64,000 nt of DNA, taken from NCBI GenBank assembly GCA_033283265.1, contig JAWMQN010000003.1:717150-781149 (forward strand), in the 5' to 3' direction. The notes beneath the pieces were generated by a model that was not told where the DNA came from, searched no databases, and worked only from the letters and a program-made list of their open reading frames with translations. This stretch comes from Mangrovimicrobium sp033283265. Its GTDB lineage: Bacteria; Pseudomonadota; Gammaproteobacteria; Pseudomonadales; Halieaceae. Shown here piece by piece: positions 49,313 to 57,452 of the stretch (its first letter is position 1; each line of letters opens with the position of its first letter). A program made the translations under genes and the position numbers.

Positions 49313-51280
49313 TCAGGAGGATTGCAGCCGGGCTTTCGTTGAGCCCGTGGTGTCGATATGCAAGTCGGTCGGCTGTGGGCGATCAGCCAGCGCCGCATCC
49401 CCCAGGCGTCGTTGGACGGCCTCGAGGATGCCGCTGCCATCCAGTCCCGCAGCGCTGAGCAGGGTTGAATGGGCGCCGTGCTCGACGAATGTGTCGGGGA
49501 TGCCCAGGTGCAGCACCGGCGTTTCGACATGCTCTCTCGCCAGCAGCTCACCCACCGCAGACCCCGCCCCACCGGCCACGGCATTCTCCTCCACCGTCAC
49601 CAGCAGCTCATGACTCGCCGCCGCTTCCAGTATGGCCGCCTCATCCAGCGGCTTCACCCAGCGCATGTCCAGCAGGGTCGCGCCGAGTTGCTCGGCGGCT
49701 TCCCGCGCCGCGGGCAGCAGCGCGCCGAAATTGAGGATCGCCACGCGCTGGCCCTTGCGCAGGGTAACGGCCCTGCCGATTTCCAGCGCGGTCATCGCTT
49801 CCTTTATATCCGCCCCGGGGCCGGTACCCCGCGGATACCGCACCGCCGCTGGCCCCGGATGTTGGTAAGCCGTGTACAACAGCTGCCGGCACTCGTTCTC
49901 GTCCGAGGGCGCGGCGATCACCATGTTGGGGATGCAGCGCAGGTAGCTGAGGTCGAAGGCGCCGTGGTGGGTCGGGCCGTCCTCGCCGACGAGGCCGGCG
50001 CGGTCGATGCCGAAGGTCACGTCGAGGTTCTGCAGGGCCACGTCGTGGATCAGCTGGTCGTAACCGCGCTGCAGGAAGGTGGAGTAGATGGCGACCACCG
50101 GCTTGAGGCCGTCGCAGGCCATGCCCGCGGCGAGGGTCACCGCGTGCTGCTCGGCGATGGCGACGTCGTAGTAGCGTTCGGGGTACTGGCTGGCGAACTC
50201 GACCATCCCGGAGCCCTCGCACATGGCCGGGGTGATGCCGACGAGCTTGTCATCCTGCGCCGCCATGTCGCACAGCCACTGGCCGAAGACGGCCTGGTAT
50301 TTGGGGCCCTTGGGCGTTGCGGGCTCGGCGGGCTGGGGTTTGCGCGGCTTGGCCTCGAGCTTGTTGATGGCGTGGTAACCGACCGGGTCGTCTTCCGCCG
50401 GGCCGAAGCCCTTGCCCTTGACGGTGCGGATGTGGAGGAACTGCGGCCCCTCCAGGTCCTTCATGTTCTGCAAGGTGCGCACCAGCAGCGGCAGGTCGTG
50501 GCCGTCGAGCGGGCCGATGTAGTGGAAGCCCAGTTCCTCGAACAGGGTGCCCGGCGCGACCATGCCCTTCATGTGCTCCTCGGTGCGCTTGGCCCACTCC
50601 CAGAGAAAGCTGAAGTGTTCGAGGAAGCGCTTGGAGCGCTCGCGCATGCCGAGGTAGGTCTTGGTCGCCCAGATTTTGGCGAAGTAGGTTGCCAGGCCGC
50701 CGGTGTTGTGGCCGATGGACATCTGGTTGTCGTTGAGGATCACCAGCATGTTGGGGCGCTCGTGGCCGGCGTGGGCCAGGGCCTCGAAGGCCATGCCGCC
50801 GGTGATCGCGCCGTCGCCGATCACCGCCACCACCTTGCGCTCGATGCCCTGCTGGCGCGCGGCCAGGGCCATGCCCATGGCGGCGGAGATGCTGGTGGAG
50901 GAATGGCCGACGCCAAAGGTGTCGTACTCGCTCTCGGCCCGCTTGGGGAAGCCGGCGAGGCCCTCCGCCTGGCGGATGCTCTGCATCCGGCCCTTGCGCC
51001 CGGTGAGTATCTTGTGCGGGTAGGTCTGGTGGCCGACATCCCAGACCAGGCGGTCATCCGGGGTATTGAACACGTGGTGCAGGGCGACGGTCAGCTCGAC
51101 CACGCCGAGCCCGGCGCCGAAGTGCCCGCCCGACTGGCCCACGCTGTAGAGCAGGAATTCACGCAATTCGGCGGCGAGTTGCTCCAGCTGGCGGGTGTCG
51201 AGGTCGGCCATGGCCGCGCCCTTGTCGACGGCGTCGAGCAGGGGAGTGGCGGGGGGCGCAATGGGCAGTTCGGAAATCAT
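49313..51280 (-). CDS. dxs: 1-deoxy-D-xylulose-5-phosphate synthase
   Basis: Thiamine-diphosphate enzyme (655 aa) for the first step of the MEP isoprenoid pathway, condensing pyruvate and glyceraldehyde-3-phosphate. His53 in GGHFGAGLG, the GDGAITGG cofactor motif (155-162) and the acidic-pair region VAIAEQHAVTLAAG are all intact. About 35 residues longer at the N-terminus than the E. coli enzyme. Usually found after ispA; here it is about 14 kb upstream of xseB on the same strand and sits in an operon with a pseudo-SGNH gene, a methyltransferase and a GT4 gene. Confidence 0.98.
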   Translation of the reverse strand: MISELPIAPPATPLLDAVDKGAAMADLDTRQLEQLAAELREFLLYSVGQSGGHFGAGLGVVELTVALHHVFNTPDDRLVWDVGHQTYPHKILTGRKGRMQSIRQAEGLAGFPKRAESEYDTFGVGHSSTSISAAMGMALAARQQGIERKVVAVIGDGAITGGMAFEALAHAGHERPNMLVILNDNQMSIGHNTGGLATYFAKIWATKTYLGMRERSKRFLEHFSFLWEWAKRTEEHMKGMVAPGTLFEELGFHYIGPLDGHDLPLLVRTLQNMKDLEGPQFLHIRTVKGKGFGPAEDDPVGYHAINKLEAKPRKPQPAEPATPKGPKYQAVFGQWLCDMAAQDDKLVGITPAMCEGSGMVEFASQYPERYYDVAIAEQHAVTLAAGMACDGLKPVVAIYSTFLQRGYDQLIHDVALQNLDVTFGIDRAGLVGEDGPTHHGAFDLSYLRCIPNMVIAAPSDENECRQLLYTAYQHPGPAAVRYPRGTGPGADIKEAMTALEIGRAVTLRKGQRVAILNFGALLPAAREAAEQLGATLLDMRWVKPLDEAAILEAAASHELLVTVEENAVAGGAGSAVGELLAREHVETPVLHLGIPDTFVEHGAHSTLLSAAGLDGSGILEAVQRRLGDAALADRPQPTDLHIDTTGSTKARLQSS

Positions 51281-51321
51281 CGGCGCATTCTACCGCATAA
51301 TCCGCGGGATGTAGGCCTGAT

Positions 51322-52053
51322 TCAGTTGCGGCTGGCGAGCATTTCGGCACTTTCCAGGGCGTGCTTGAGCATCACCGACAGGCGCAGGTAGCCGTGCTCG
51401 TTGAGGTTGACGCCGTCGAAGCGGAAATAGGTCGGGTCGGGTTCCCCCGCGGGGTTGTTGAGGAGGCTGTTGGCGTCGAGGATGTGCACCCGGGGAATTT
51501 TGCTCGCCCAGTCCTGCAGCAGGCGGGTGGTCTCGGCGACTTTTTCGCTGTCGCCCGGATGCAGCGGGGTCTTGAGGGGCGCGAAGATGTAGATGAAGCC
51601 GCCGGGGCGGTGCTTGCGGTCCATGGACACCAGCCTGCGAATGCCCTGGAAGAGGGTGTCGGCGTCCTTGGCGGCGCGCAGGTGGAACTCGCTGTCGCCG
51701 GGCAGGAAGACCAGGCTCTGCGGGCGGTAGAAGGCCACCAGCCGCTCGTAGTGATAGGTGATGTCGTCCACCGTGGCGTTGCCGAGGCCGCGCATCAGCA
51801 CCGGCCGCGGTGCCAACGCGTCGTCCAGCCCCCGCCACAGCTTGACCCGGTGGCCGCCGATGATTTCCACCGGGTTATTGGGCAGGGCGCTGGCCTGGTC
51901 GGCGCGTTCGTAGGCCGCCAGTTCCGCTGCCCAGACCTCGGGGGAGGCGTCCATGGAGGCGAGCGCGTCCCGCGACACCAGGTAGGTCAGGTGCACGATC
52001 GGTATCAGTAACAGCGCCAGGCAGATGGCGCTCAGGTGTCTCCAGGCGATCAT
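51322..52053 (-). CDS. SGNH-hydrolase-like protein lacking the catalytic residues
   Basis: Protein of 243 aa with an N-terminal membrane/signal segment (residues 4-25). The chain follows the SGNH esterase plan block by block, but the key residues differ. GGHRVKLW (66-73) stands where G(D/S)S-IRLW is expected, so Ser is His68. GLGNAT (89-94) replaces GFGGST. GDSE (119-122) replaces GDND. DGVNLN (213-218) replaces DGxHLN, so the catalytic His is Asn216. It is therefore probably a non-catalytic binding protein. The start at 52053 has GGAG nine bases upstream. First gene of the dxs operon, ending 41 bases before dxs. Confidence 0.75.
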   Translation of the reverse strand: MIAWRHLSAICLALLLIPIVHLTYLVSRDALASMDASPEVWAAELAAYERADQASALPNNPVEIIGGHRVKLWRGLDDALAPRPVLMRGLGNATVDDITYHYERLVAFYRPQSLVFLPGDSEFHLRAAKDADTLFQGIRRLVSMDRKHRPGGFIYIFAPLKTPLHPGDSEKVAETTRLLQDWASKIPRVHILDANSLLNNPAGEPDPTYFRFDGVNLNEHGYLRLSVMLKHALESAEMLASRN

Positions 52054-52215
52054 GTTCAGGGGCTCCGTGGAAGCTACAGTCTGGTCCGGAAGCGGGTGTT
52101 GGGCAAAGTCTGCGCGCTTTGGTTGTGAAGCAGGTCGCAGGAATTGTCGCTCAAATGGGGCAATTCCGGGGATCGGGTGTAGGATTGATAGTCCTGACAG
52201 CCAAAAACCGGCCCC

Positions 52216-53418
52216 ATGATCTACCAGCGCCACATGCCCCGGGCGGAGATGTTCGCCGCCCAGTTGGAGATGCTCATGCAGAATGGGCAGCTGCCGACCG
52301 TGGTGGCGCACATGATCGGGGTGGCCGCGGCGATCGTGATGTTCTGGCCCTTCCTCGGGCTGACCACGGTACTGCTCAGCGCCGGCCTGTTCCTGCTTCT
52401 GCTACTGCTGCGCTCGCTGCAGATGAGCCACGCCCTCGCCAGCCACGCCTACCGCGACCGCCCGACGCGGGTCTACGGCCTGCTGCTGCTGGGTTCCGGC
52501 GCCACCGGGGCGGCCTGGTCGGGAGCCTACATCCTCGCCGCGCAGCAGCTGCCGATCACCATGCAGTACACCTTCCTGCTGATGATCCTGATGATCACGG
52601 CGATATCGGTGGGCTTCTCGGTGGTGATCCGCGAGTACTTCATTATCTACCTGTTTACCGCCATCTGGCCGATCGCCTGGTGGAGTCTCGCCCACTACTG
52701 GGACCAGCCCTACAACCTGGTCATCGGCCTGGCGCTGCTCGCCTTCTGCGGTGTCCTGCTGATGGTCAGCGACCGCCTGCACCGGTTTTTCCGCAACATG
52801 CTGGCCCTGAGCTGGGAGCGCGAGACCATGGCCCAGGAACTGGGCCAGCTGACCCACTCCCTGCGCGACCGCAACCGCGAGCTGCGCAGCGCCCGGGCCC
52901 AGCTGACCGACCTCGCCAACATCGACGAGCTCACCGGCCTCGCCAACCGGCGGCGTGCCAACCAGGCCCTGGAGGAGGAGATCGGGCGCGCCCGGGAGGG
53001 CAGTTCGACCCTGTCGCTGATCATGCTCGATGTCGACCACTTCAAGCTCTACAACGACAACTTCGGCCACCCGGCGGGCGACAGCGTACTGCAGCAGCTG
53101 TCGCTGATCATGCTCGGGGTGACCGGGCGGGCGCGGGAGCTGGTGGCCCGCTTCGGTGGCGAGGAGTTCATTCTCCTCCTCCCCGGCGCCTCGGCGGAGG
53201 CGGCACAGCGTACCGCGGAGCAACTGCGCTTGCTGGTGGAGAATGCGGCGATTCCCCACGGTGCCGAGGGCGCGGGCGCCACGATTACCGTCAGCCAGGG
53301 GCTGGTCACGGTGCTGCCGGATTTGCGCACGACGCCGCAGGATCTGCTCAGCCGGGCCGACGAGGCGCTGTACTCGGCCAAGCAGGAGGGCCGCAACCGG
53401 GTGGTGGCGGCGGCCTGA
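52216..53418 (+). CDS. Membrane-bound diguanylate cyclase (GGDEF domain)
   Basis: Protein of 400 aa: six to seven transmembrane helices (about 25-190), a coiled-coil signalling helix (ERETMAQELGQLTHSLRDRNREL region), then a GGDEF domain (about 235-398) with an active-type GGEEF signature. It would make cyclic di-GMP in response to a membrane signal. The inhibitory I-site, normally RxxD five residues before GGEEF, reads RARE, so product inhibition may be weak. No clear Shine-Dalgarno. Convergent with hslR. Confidence 0.92.
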   Translation: MIYQRHMPRAEMFAAQLEMLMQNGQLPTVVAHMIGVAAAIVMFWPFLGLTTVLLSAGLFLLLLLLRSLQMSHALASHAYRDRPTRVYGLLLLGSGATGAAWSGAYILAAQQLPITMQYTFLLMILMITAISVGFSVVIREYFIIYLFTAIWPIAWWSLAHYWDQPYNLVIGLALLAFCGVLLMVSDRLHRFFRNMLALSWERETMAQELGQLTHSLRDRNRELRSARAQLTDLANIDELTGLANRRRANQALEEEIGRAREGSSTLSLIMLDVDHFKLYNDNFGHPAGDSVLQQLSLIMLGVTGRARELVARFGGEEFILLLPGASAEAAQRTAEQLRLLVENAAIPHGAEGAGATITVSQGLVTVLPDLRTTPQDLLSRADEALYSAKQEGRNRVVAAA

Positions 53419-53425
53419 AGCGGGA

Positions 53426-53821
53426 TCAGATGTCGGTCTTGAAACGGTGGATCTGGCGCCGCTGTTTCTTGCTCGGGCGGCTCGCCGGCCGTTCGATCAT
53501 GCCCCCGGCGGCCTTGCGTGCCGCGGCCTCGGATTCGCGTTTTTCCACGCTCTCCCCGGTCTCCGTATAGAGCAGTTGCGCCTCCGGCGCACCGCGCCGC
53601 TGGTCCGACAGCGCCGTGACCACCACGACCTTTTCGTCCCAGCCCTGGCGAATCTGCAGGGTGTCGCCGACGGCGATCTCCCGGGAGACTTTCACCCGCT
53701 GGCCGCCGAGGTGGACCTTGCCGCCTTCGATCGCCGCCTTGGCGAGGCTGCGGGTCTTGAAGAAGCGGGCCGCCCACAGCCACTTGTCGAGGCGCAGTTT
53801 ATCGCCCTGGAATTCGCTCAC
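53426..53821 (-). CDS. hslR: Heat-shock protein 15 (S4 RNA-binding domain)
   Basis: HslR/Hsp15 homologue (131 aa) that rescues stalled 50S subunits carrying nascent chains. The S4 domain (about 9-60) has RLDKWLWAARFFKTRSLA; a basic C-terminal tail follows (RPSKKQRRQIHRFK). The start is GTG at 53821, overlapping the yrfG stop (GTGA) with GGAG eight bases before; the long frame upstream is a shadow of yrfG. The yrfG-hslR pairing is the same as in E. coli. Confidence 0.94.
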   Translation of the reverse strand: MSEFQGDKLRLDKWLWAARFFKTRSLAKAAIEGGKVHLGGQRVKVSREIAVGDTLQIRQGWDEKVVVVTALSDQRRGAPEAQLLYTETGESVEKRESEAAARKAAGGMIERPASRPSKKQRRQIHRFKTDI

Positions 53822-54483
53822 GCGCTTATCTCCCCGGGCATGATCTCGTCGAAGTGGTGGATGCCGGGAAAGCGGGTATCGATGCGCTTCTGCCGCTGGC
53901 TGTCCGGTTGCAGCAGGGTCAGCAGGTGGGCGATGCCGTAGTCGCGCGCCGAGTCGAGCACCCGCTCGGTGTCGTCGATCAGCAGGGTGCGCTCGGGGTT
54001 GAAGGGGTGCAGCTCCTGCAGGCGGTGCCAGAAGGCCTGCTGCTCCTTGGGCGCGAACAGCTCGTGGGAGACCACCACCCGGTCGAACCAGCCGGTGATG
54101 TCGACATGGCCCATCTTGATATCGAGGGTCTTGCGGTGGGCGTTGGTCACCATCACCACGTCGCGGTGGGAGGCGTGCAGGCGCTGCAGGAATTCCAGGG
54201 CGTAGGGGCGCATCTCCACCATGTGGCACAACTCGCGGGTGAGCGCGGGGATGTCGAGCTGCAACTGCTCCGACCAGTAATCCAGCGAGTACCAGTCGAG
54301 GGTGCCCTGTTCGACGCTGAAGGCGGCCTCGATACGGGCCCTGGCTTCCGCTTCGCCGAGGCCGTGGGTCTCGGTGAACACCCGCGGGACATGCTGCACC
54401 CAGAAATAGTTGTCGAAGTGCAGGTCGAGGAGGGTGCCGTCCATGTCCAGCAGCACCGTGTCTATGGCATTCCAGTCGATCAT
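53818..54483 (-). CDS. yrfG: GMP/IMP nucleotidase YrfG (HAD family)
   Basis: HAD phosphatase (221 aa) that dephosphorylates purine nucleotides. Motif I DMDGTLLD (13-20) with the Asp13 nucleophile, TNAHRKTL as motif II, and LLIDDTERVLDSA as motif IV. The ATG at 54483 is chosen because the following MIDWNAIDTVLLDMDGT matches the family N-terminus. Coupled to hslR downstream. Confidence 0.92.
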   Translation of the reverse strand: MIDWNAIDTVLLDMDGTLLDLHFDNYFWVQHVPRVFTETHGLGEAEARARIEAAFSVEQGTLDWYSLDYWSEQLQLDIPALTRELCHMVEMRPYALEFLQRLHASHRDVVMVTNAHRKTLDIKMGHVDITGWFDRVVVSHELFAPKEQQAFWHRLQELHPFNPERTLLIDDTERVLDSARDYGIAHLLTLLQPDSQRQKRIDTRFPGIHHFDEIMPGEISA

Positions 54484-54681
54484 CGCGCGGTAGCTTGTAA
54501 GAGGTAGCCGCAGTATACCCGAGCGCGGCGGCACTGCGCGCCGGAGGCCAAATATACCGGGCCGCTATATTAAACATGCCGCAGAGTCGCTACCGGAACA
54601 GCCCGGCGCTTGTGCGGGTAAATGAATCGGGTATAGAGTTGCACTCTCTATGGACCTTGCCCAGGGACGATTGTTGCGCGC

Positions 54682-54933
54682 ATGACAGACATCATAAAGC
54701 CCGGCTCCGAAGACAGCTCTAACCAGGAGGCCGCAAACGAGGTGATGACGCCCGCCATGCGCCTCGTTGAGTTGCAGTGCAAGCACCGGGCACTGGATGC
54801 CCGCATTCACGAGATGTACCAGTATCCCTACCAGAACCAGATCCTCCTGCAGCGACTGAAAAAGGAAAAGCTGCGGCTGAAAGACGCTATCGAGCACCTC
54901 AAGGATGAGATGATCCCCGACCTCAACGCCTGA
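54682..54933 (+). CDS. DUF465 (YdcH-like) small protein
   Basis: Helical hairpin protein of 83 aa. The C-terminal 55 residues match DUF465: LVELQCKHRALDARI, then LLQRLKKEKLRLKDAIEHLK. The first ~20 residues are a polar extension. Function of the family is unknown. A metallo-beta-lactamase-fold gene starts 22 bases downstream. Confidence 0.88.
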   Translation: MTDIIKPGSEDSSNQEAANEVMTPAMRLVELQCKHRALDARIHEMYQYPYQNQILLQRLKKEKLRLKDAIEHLKDEMIPDLNA

Positions 54934-54955
54934 CCAGTCAACACGGAGGCCCGCC

Positions 54956-55858
54956 ATGCGCCGCGTACGCATCGTCCTGTCAGCTATCGCAATCAGCCTG
55001 TTCGCCTCGCCTGTCGCCTTCGCGCAGGGCATGGAAGAACACCCCCGGGTATCGGTGGTGCCCATCAGCGGTCCCCTGTTCGAGCTGCGCGGCAAGGGCG
55101 GCAATGTGGTGGCCTCGGTGGGCGAGGACGGCGTGCTGCTGATCGACTCCGACTACGAGAACTACGCCGAGGCCCACGAGGCCGCGCTGATGGCCCTGCA
55201 GGTGGCGCCGCAGGTGCCGCGCTACCTGTTCAATACCCACTGGCACTTCGACCATGTCGGCGGCAACCTCTACTGGGGCGAGAAGGGCACGCTGATCGCC
55301 GCCCACGAGAACGTCTACCAGCGCATGAGCACCCGGCAGGAAATGAAGGCGTTTGATCGGGTGATAGAAGCCGCGCCGGCGGCGGCCCTGCCGGTGATCA
55401 CCTACAGCGATGAGCTGGTGGTCAGTTTCAACGGCGACCGCATCCGCGCCCGGCATTTCCCCAGCGCCCACACCGACGGCGACAGCATCATCTTCTTCAC
55501 CACCGAGAATGTGGTGCACATGGGCGACCACCTGTTCAAGGGTGCCTTTCCCTTCATCGATCTCGGCTCCGGGGGCAACGCGCTCGGCCTGATCGAGAAC
55601 CTGCGCACGGTGCACGGCATGCTCAACGACAGCACCGTCATCGTGCCTGGCCATGGCGAGGGCTTTCTCAACCGCGCCGACCTGGCGGCCTACATCGAGG
55701 TCCTGGCCAGCAGTGCCGACAAGATCCGCGCGGGGTTGGCGGCAGGCAAGTCGGTGGCAGACATCGCCGCGGCCGGTCTCGGCAGCGAATACGCGGCCTA
55801 CGGCCAGGGTTTCATCAGTGAGGAAGCCTGGATCGGGTTTGTCGCGGGCAGTCTCTAG
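54956..55858 (+). CDS. Exported metallo-beta-lactamase-fold hydrolase
   Basis: MBL-fold protein (300 aa) with a signal peptide cut near AFA-QG (residue 24). Zinc ligands follow the binuclear plan: His95, His97, Asp99, His100 in HWHFDH, His172 in SAHTDGD, Asp191 in MGDH and His233 in PGHGEG. Periplasmic; similar proteins include quinoprotein-relay and general hydrolases, and a beta-lactamase role is not implied. GGAG lies eight bases before the ATG (acacGGAGgcccgcc). Confidence 0.9.
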   Translation: MRRVRIVLSAIAISLFASPVAFAQGMEEHPRVSVVPISGPLFELRGKGGNVVASVGEDGVLLIDSDYENYAEAHEAALMALQVAPQVPRYLFNTHWHFDHVGGNLYWGEKGTLIAAHENVYQRMSTRQEMKAFDRVIEAAPAAALPVITYSDELVVSFNGDRIRARHFPSAHTDGDSIIFFTTENVVHMGDHLFKGAFPFIDLGSGGNALGLIENLRTVHGMLNDSTVIVPGHGEGFLNRADLAAYIEVLASSADKIRAGLAAGKSVADIAAAGLGSEYAAYGQGFISEEAWIGFVAGSL

Positions 55859-55879
55859 CAGGCCCGCCCGGGGGCTGGC

Positions 55880-57130
55880 ATGCAGCTGGTCGAATACGCG
55901 ATTCCCTTTTTCATAGCGGCGATTTTCATCGAGCTGGCCTACGGCCTGGCCCGCGGGCGCAACACCTACCGCGTCAACGACGCTGTCTGTAGCCTTTCAC
56001 TCGGCGTCCTCAGCCTGGCGCGCAATTTCGTCACCCTCGGGGTCGGCGGCTATGTCTACCACCTGGTCACCGTCTACTTTTCGCTGCCTCTGATGGACGC
56101 GGGGCACTGGTGGACCTGGTTGCTGGCGATGCTGCTCTACGACCTCTGCTATTACTGGGCCCACCGCATCGGCCATGAACGCAGTATTTTCTGGGCCGCC
56201 CATGTCGCCCACCACCAGAGCGAGGACTACAACCTCACTACCGCCCTGCGCCAGACCAGCACCGGTTTCCTGCTGGGCTGGGTTTTCTACATCCCGATGT
56301 ACCTGCTGGGCATCCCCGCCGAGGTCGTGGTCACCGTGGGGGCGATCAACCTGATCTACCAGTTCTGGGTGCACACCGAGCATATCCCCAAGCTGGGCTG
56401 GTACGAGTGGCTGTTCGTGACGCCCTCCAACCACCGGGTGCACCACGCCCAGAATGACCTTTACATGGACCGCAACTACGGCGGCCTGCTGATCATCTGG
56501 GACCGCCTCTTTGGCACTTTCCAGGAAGAGCTGGCGAGCGAGCCGCCGATCTACGGCATCCGCGGCCCCCTGCAGAGTTTCAATCCGCTGCGCGCCCTCA
56601 CCCACATCTACCTCGACATGGCGCGGGACTGTCGCGACACCGCGCGCTGGCAGGACAAATTGCGGGTGTGGCTGGCGCGCACCGGCTGGCGCCCCGCCGA
56701 TGTGGCGCTGCGCAGACCCAGGCCGAAAGCGTCGCTGGCGGAATTTGTCCGCTTTGATCCGCCGGTGGGACCGTGGGTTCGCGCTTATGCCGTGTTCCAG
56801 TTGGTTGCGAGTATTTTGCTGCTTGGCCTGTTGTTGTGGTCGCCGCCCGCCTATTGGCCGGGGCTGGCTGGCTGGGCGCTGCTGATGGGCACCACGGTAC
56901 TGGCCGGCCTCTGGCTGGAGGGGCGCCCCCCGGCTGCGCTGTGGGGCTGGGAAGCGCTGCGCCTGGTAGCGCTGGCTGGCGCCCTCGGGCTGGCCGTCCT
57001 GCAGGGCGTGAGTACTGGCCTAATTGTCGCCGGTGGTGTCTTCCTGCTGCTCAACCTGCTGTGGCTGTTTCCCCTGCTGCGCGGTGTTGCCGACCAGGCC
57101 GTGGCCGAGCCACAGCACCATGGCGCATAG
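55880..57130 (+). CDS. Sterol desaturase/fatty acid hydroxylase family membrane protein
   Basis: Integral membrane di-iron enzyme (416 aa). Histidine clusters HRIGHE (95-100), HVAHHQSE (108-115) and HRVHHAQN (184-191) define the fatty acid hydroxylase superfamily, with transmembrane helices on both sides. The ~150-residue C-terminal extension has four more hydrophobic segments, as in TMEM195/alkylglycerol monooxygenase-like bacterial proteins. Probably hydroxylates a lipid. The last 111 bases overlap a convergent membrane-protein gene. Confidence 0.92.
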   Translation: MQLVEYAIPFFIAAIFIELAYGLARGRNTYRVNDAVCSLSLGVLSLARNFVTLGVGGYVYHLVTVYFSLPLMDAGHWWTWLLAMLLYDLCYYWAHRIGHERSIFWAAHVAHHQSEDYNLTTALRQTSTGFLLGWVFYIPMYLLGIPAEVVVTVGAINLIYQFWVHTEHIPKLGWYEWLFVTPSNHRVHHAQNDLYMDRNYGGLLIIWDRLFGTFQEELASEPPIYGIRGPLQSFNPLRALTHIYLDMARDCRDTARWQDKLRVWLARTGWRPADVALRRPRPKASLAEFVRFDPPVGPWVRAYAVFQLVASILLLGLLLWSPPAYWPGLAGWALLMGTTVLAGLWLEGRPPAALWGWEALRLVALAGALGLAVLQGVSTGLIVAGGVFLLLNLLWLFPLLRGVADQAVAEPQHHGA

Positions 57131-57430
57131 GGTGGCCAGGGTGCAGGTGCCGAGCAGGGTCAACAGGTCGAGTAGCAGCAGTTGCTCGCCGCCGCGGTCG
57201 GGCCGGAAGGCGAAGCCGATTACCGGGGCGGCAAGGCACAGGTAGAGGGAGAGATGGGAGCGCCCGAACAGCCCCAGGGCGATGAAGAGGTAGGCCCCGC
57301 CCATCACCACCAGCCACAGCGCGGTAGGGTCCAGCGGCCGCAGCCAAAGCGAGGCGACCATGAGCAGCCCCAGGGCGGAGGCGAACACCGCACTCAGGGT
57401 GCGCAGCCGCGGGTGACTGATGCCTCTCAC
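57020..57430 (-). CDS. Small four-helix membrane protein, unknown function
   Basis: Protein of 136 aa with four hydrophobic segments (about 12-30, 38-54, 60-72, 85-110) and a polar Gln-rich tail. The residue pattern (RPLDPTALWLVVMGGAYLFIALGLFGRSHLSLYL) looks like a real membrane protein and not a shadow. Its 3' end overlaps the hydroxylase gene by 111 bases on the opposite strand. It starts 22 bases after the HMG-CoA lyase stop, so it may be read with that gene. I do not recognise the family. Confidence 0.6.
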   Translation of the reverse strand: MRGISHPRLRTLSAVFASALGLLMVASLWLRPLDPTALWLVVMGGAYLFIALGLFGRSHLSLYLCLAAPVIGFAFRPDRGGEQLLLLDLLTLLGTCTLATLCAMVLWLGHGLVGNTAQQGKQPQQVEQQEDTTGDN

Positions 57431-57452
57431 GGCAGTTGCGCGCGTGCGCGCC

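Noticed and set aside
49469..51391. 640-codon plus-strand open frame opposite dxs
   Set aside because: Shadow of dxs in high-GC DNA; no recognisable domain or ribosome-binding site.
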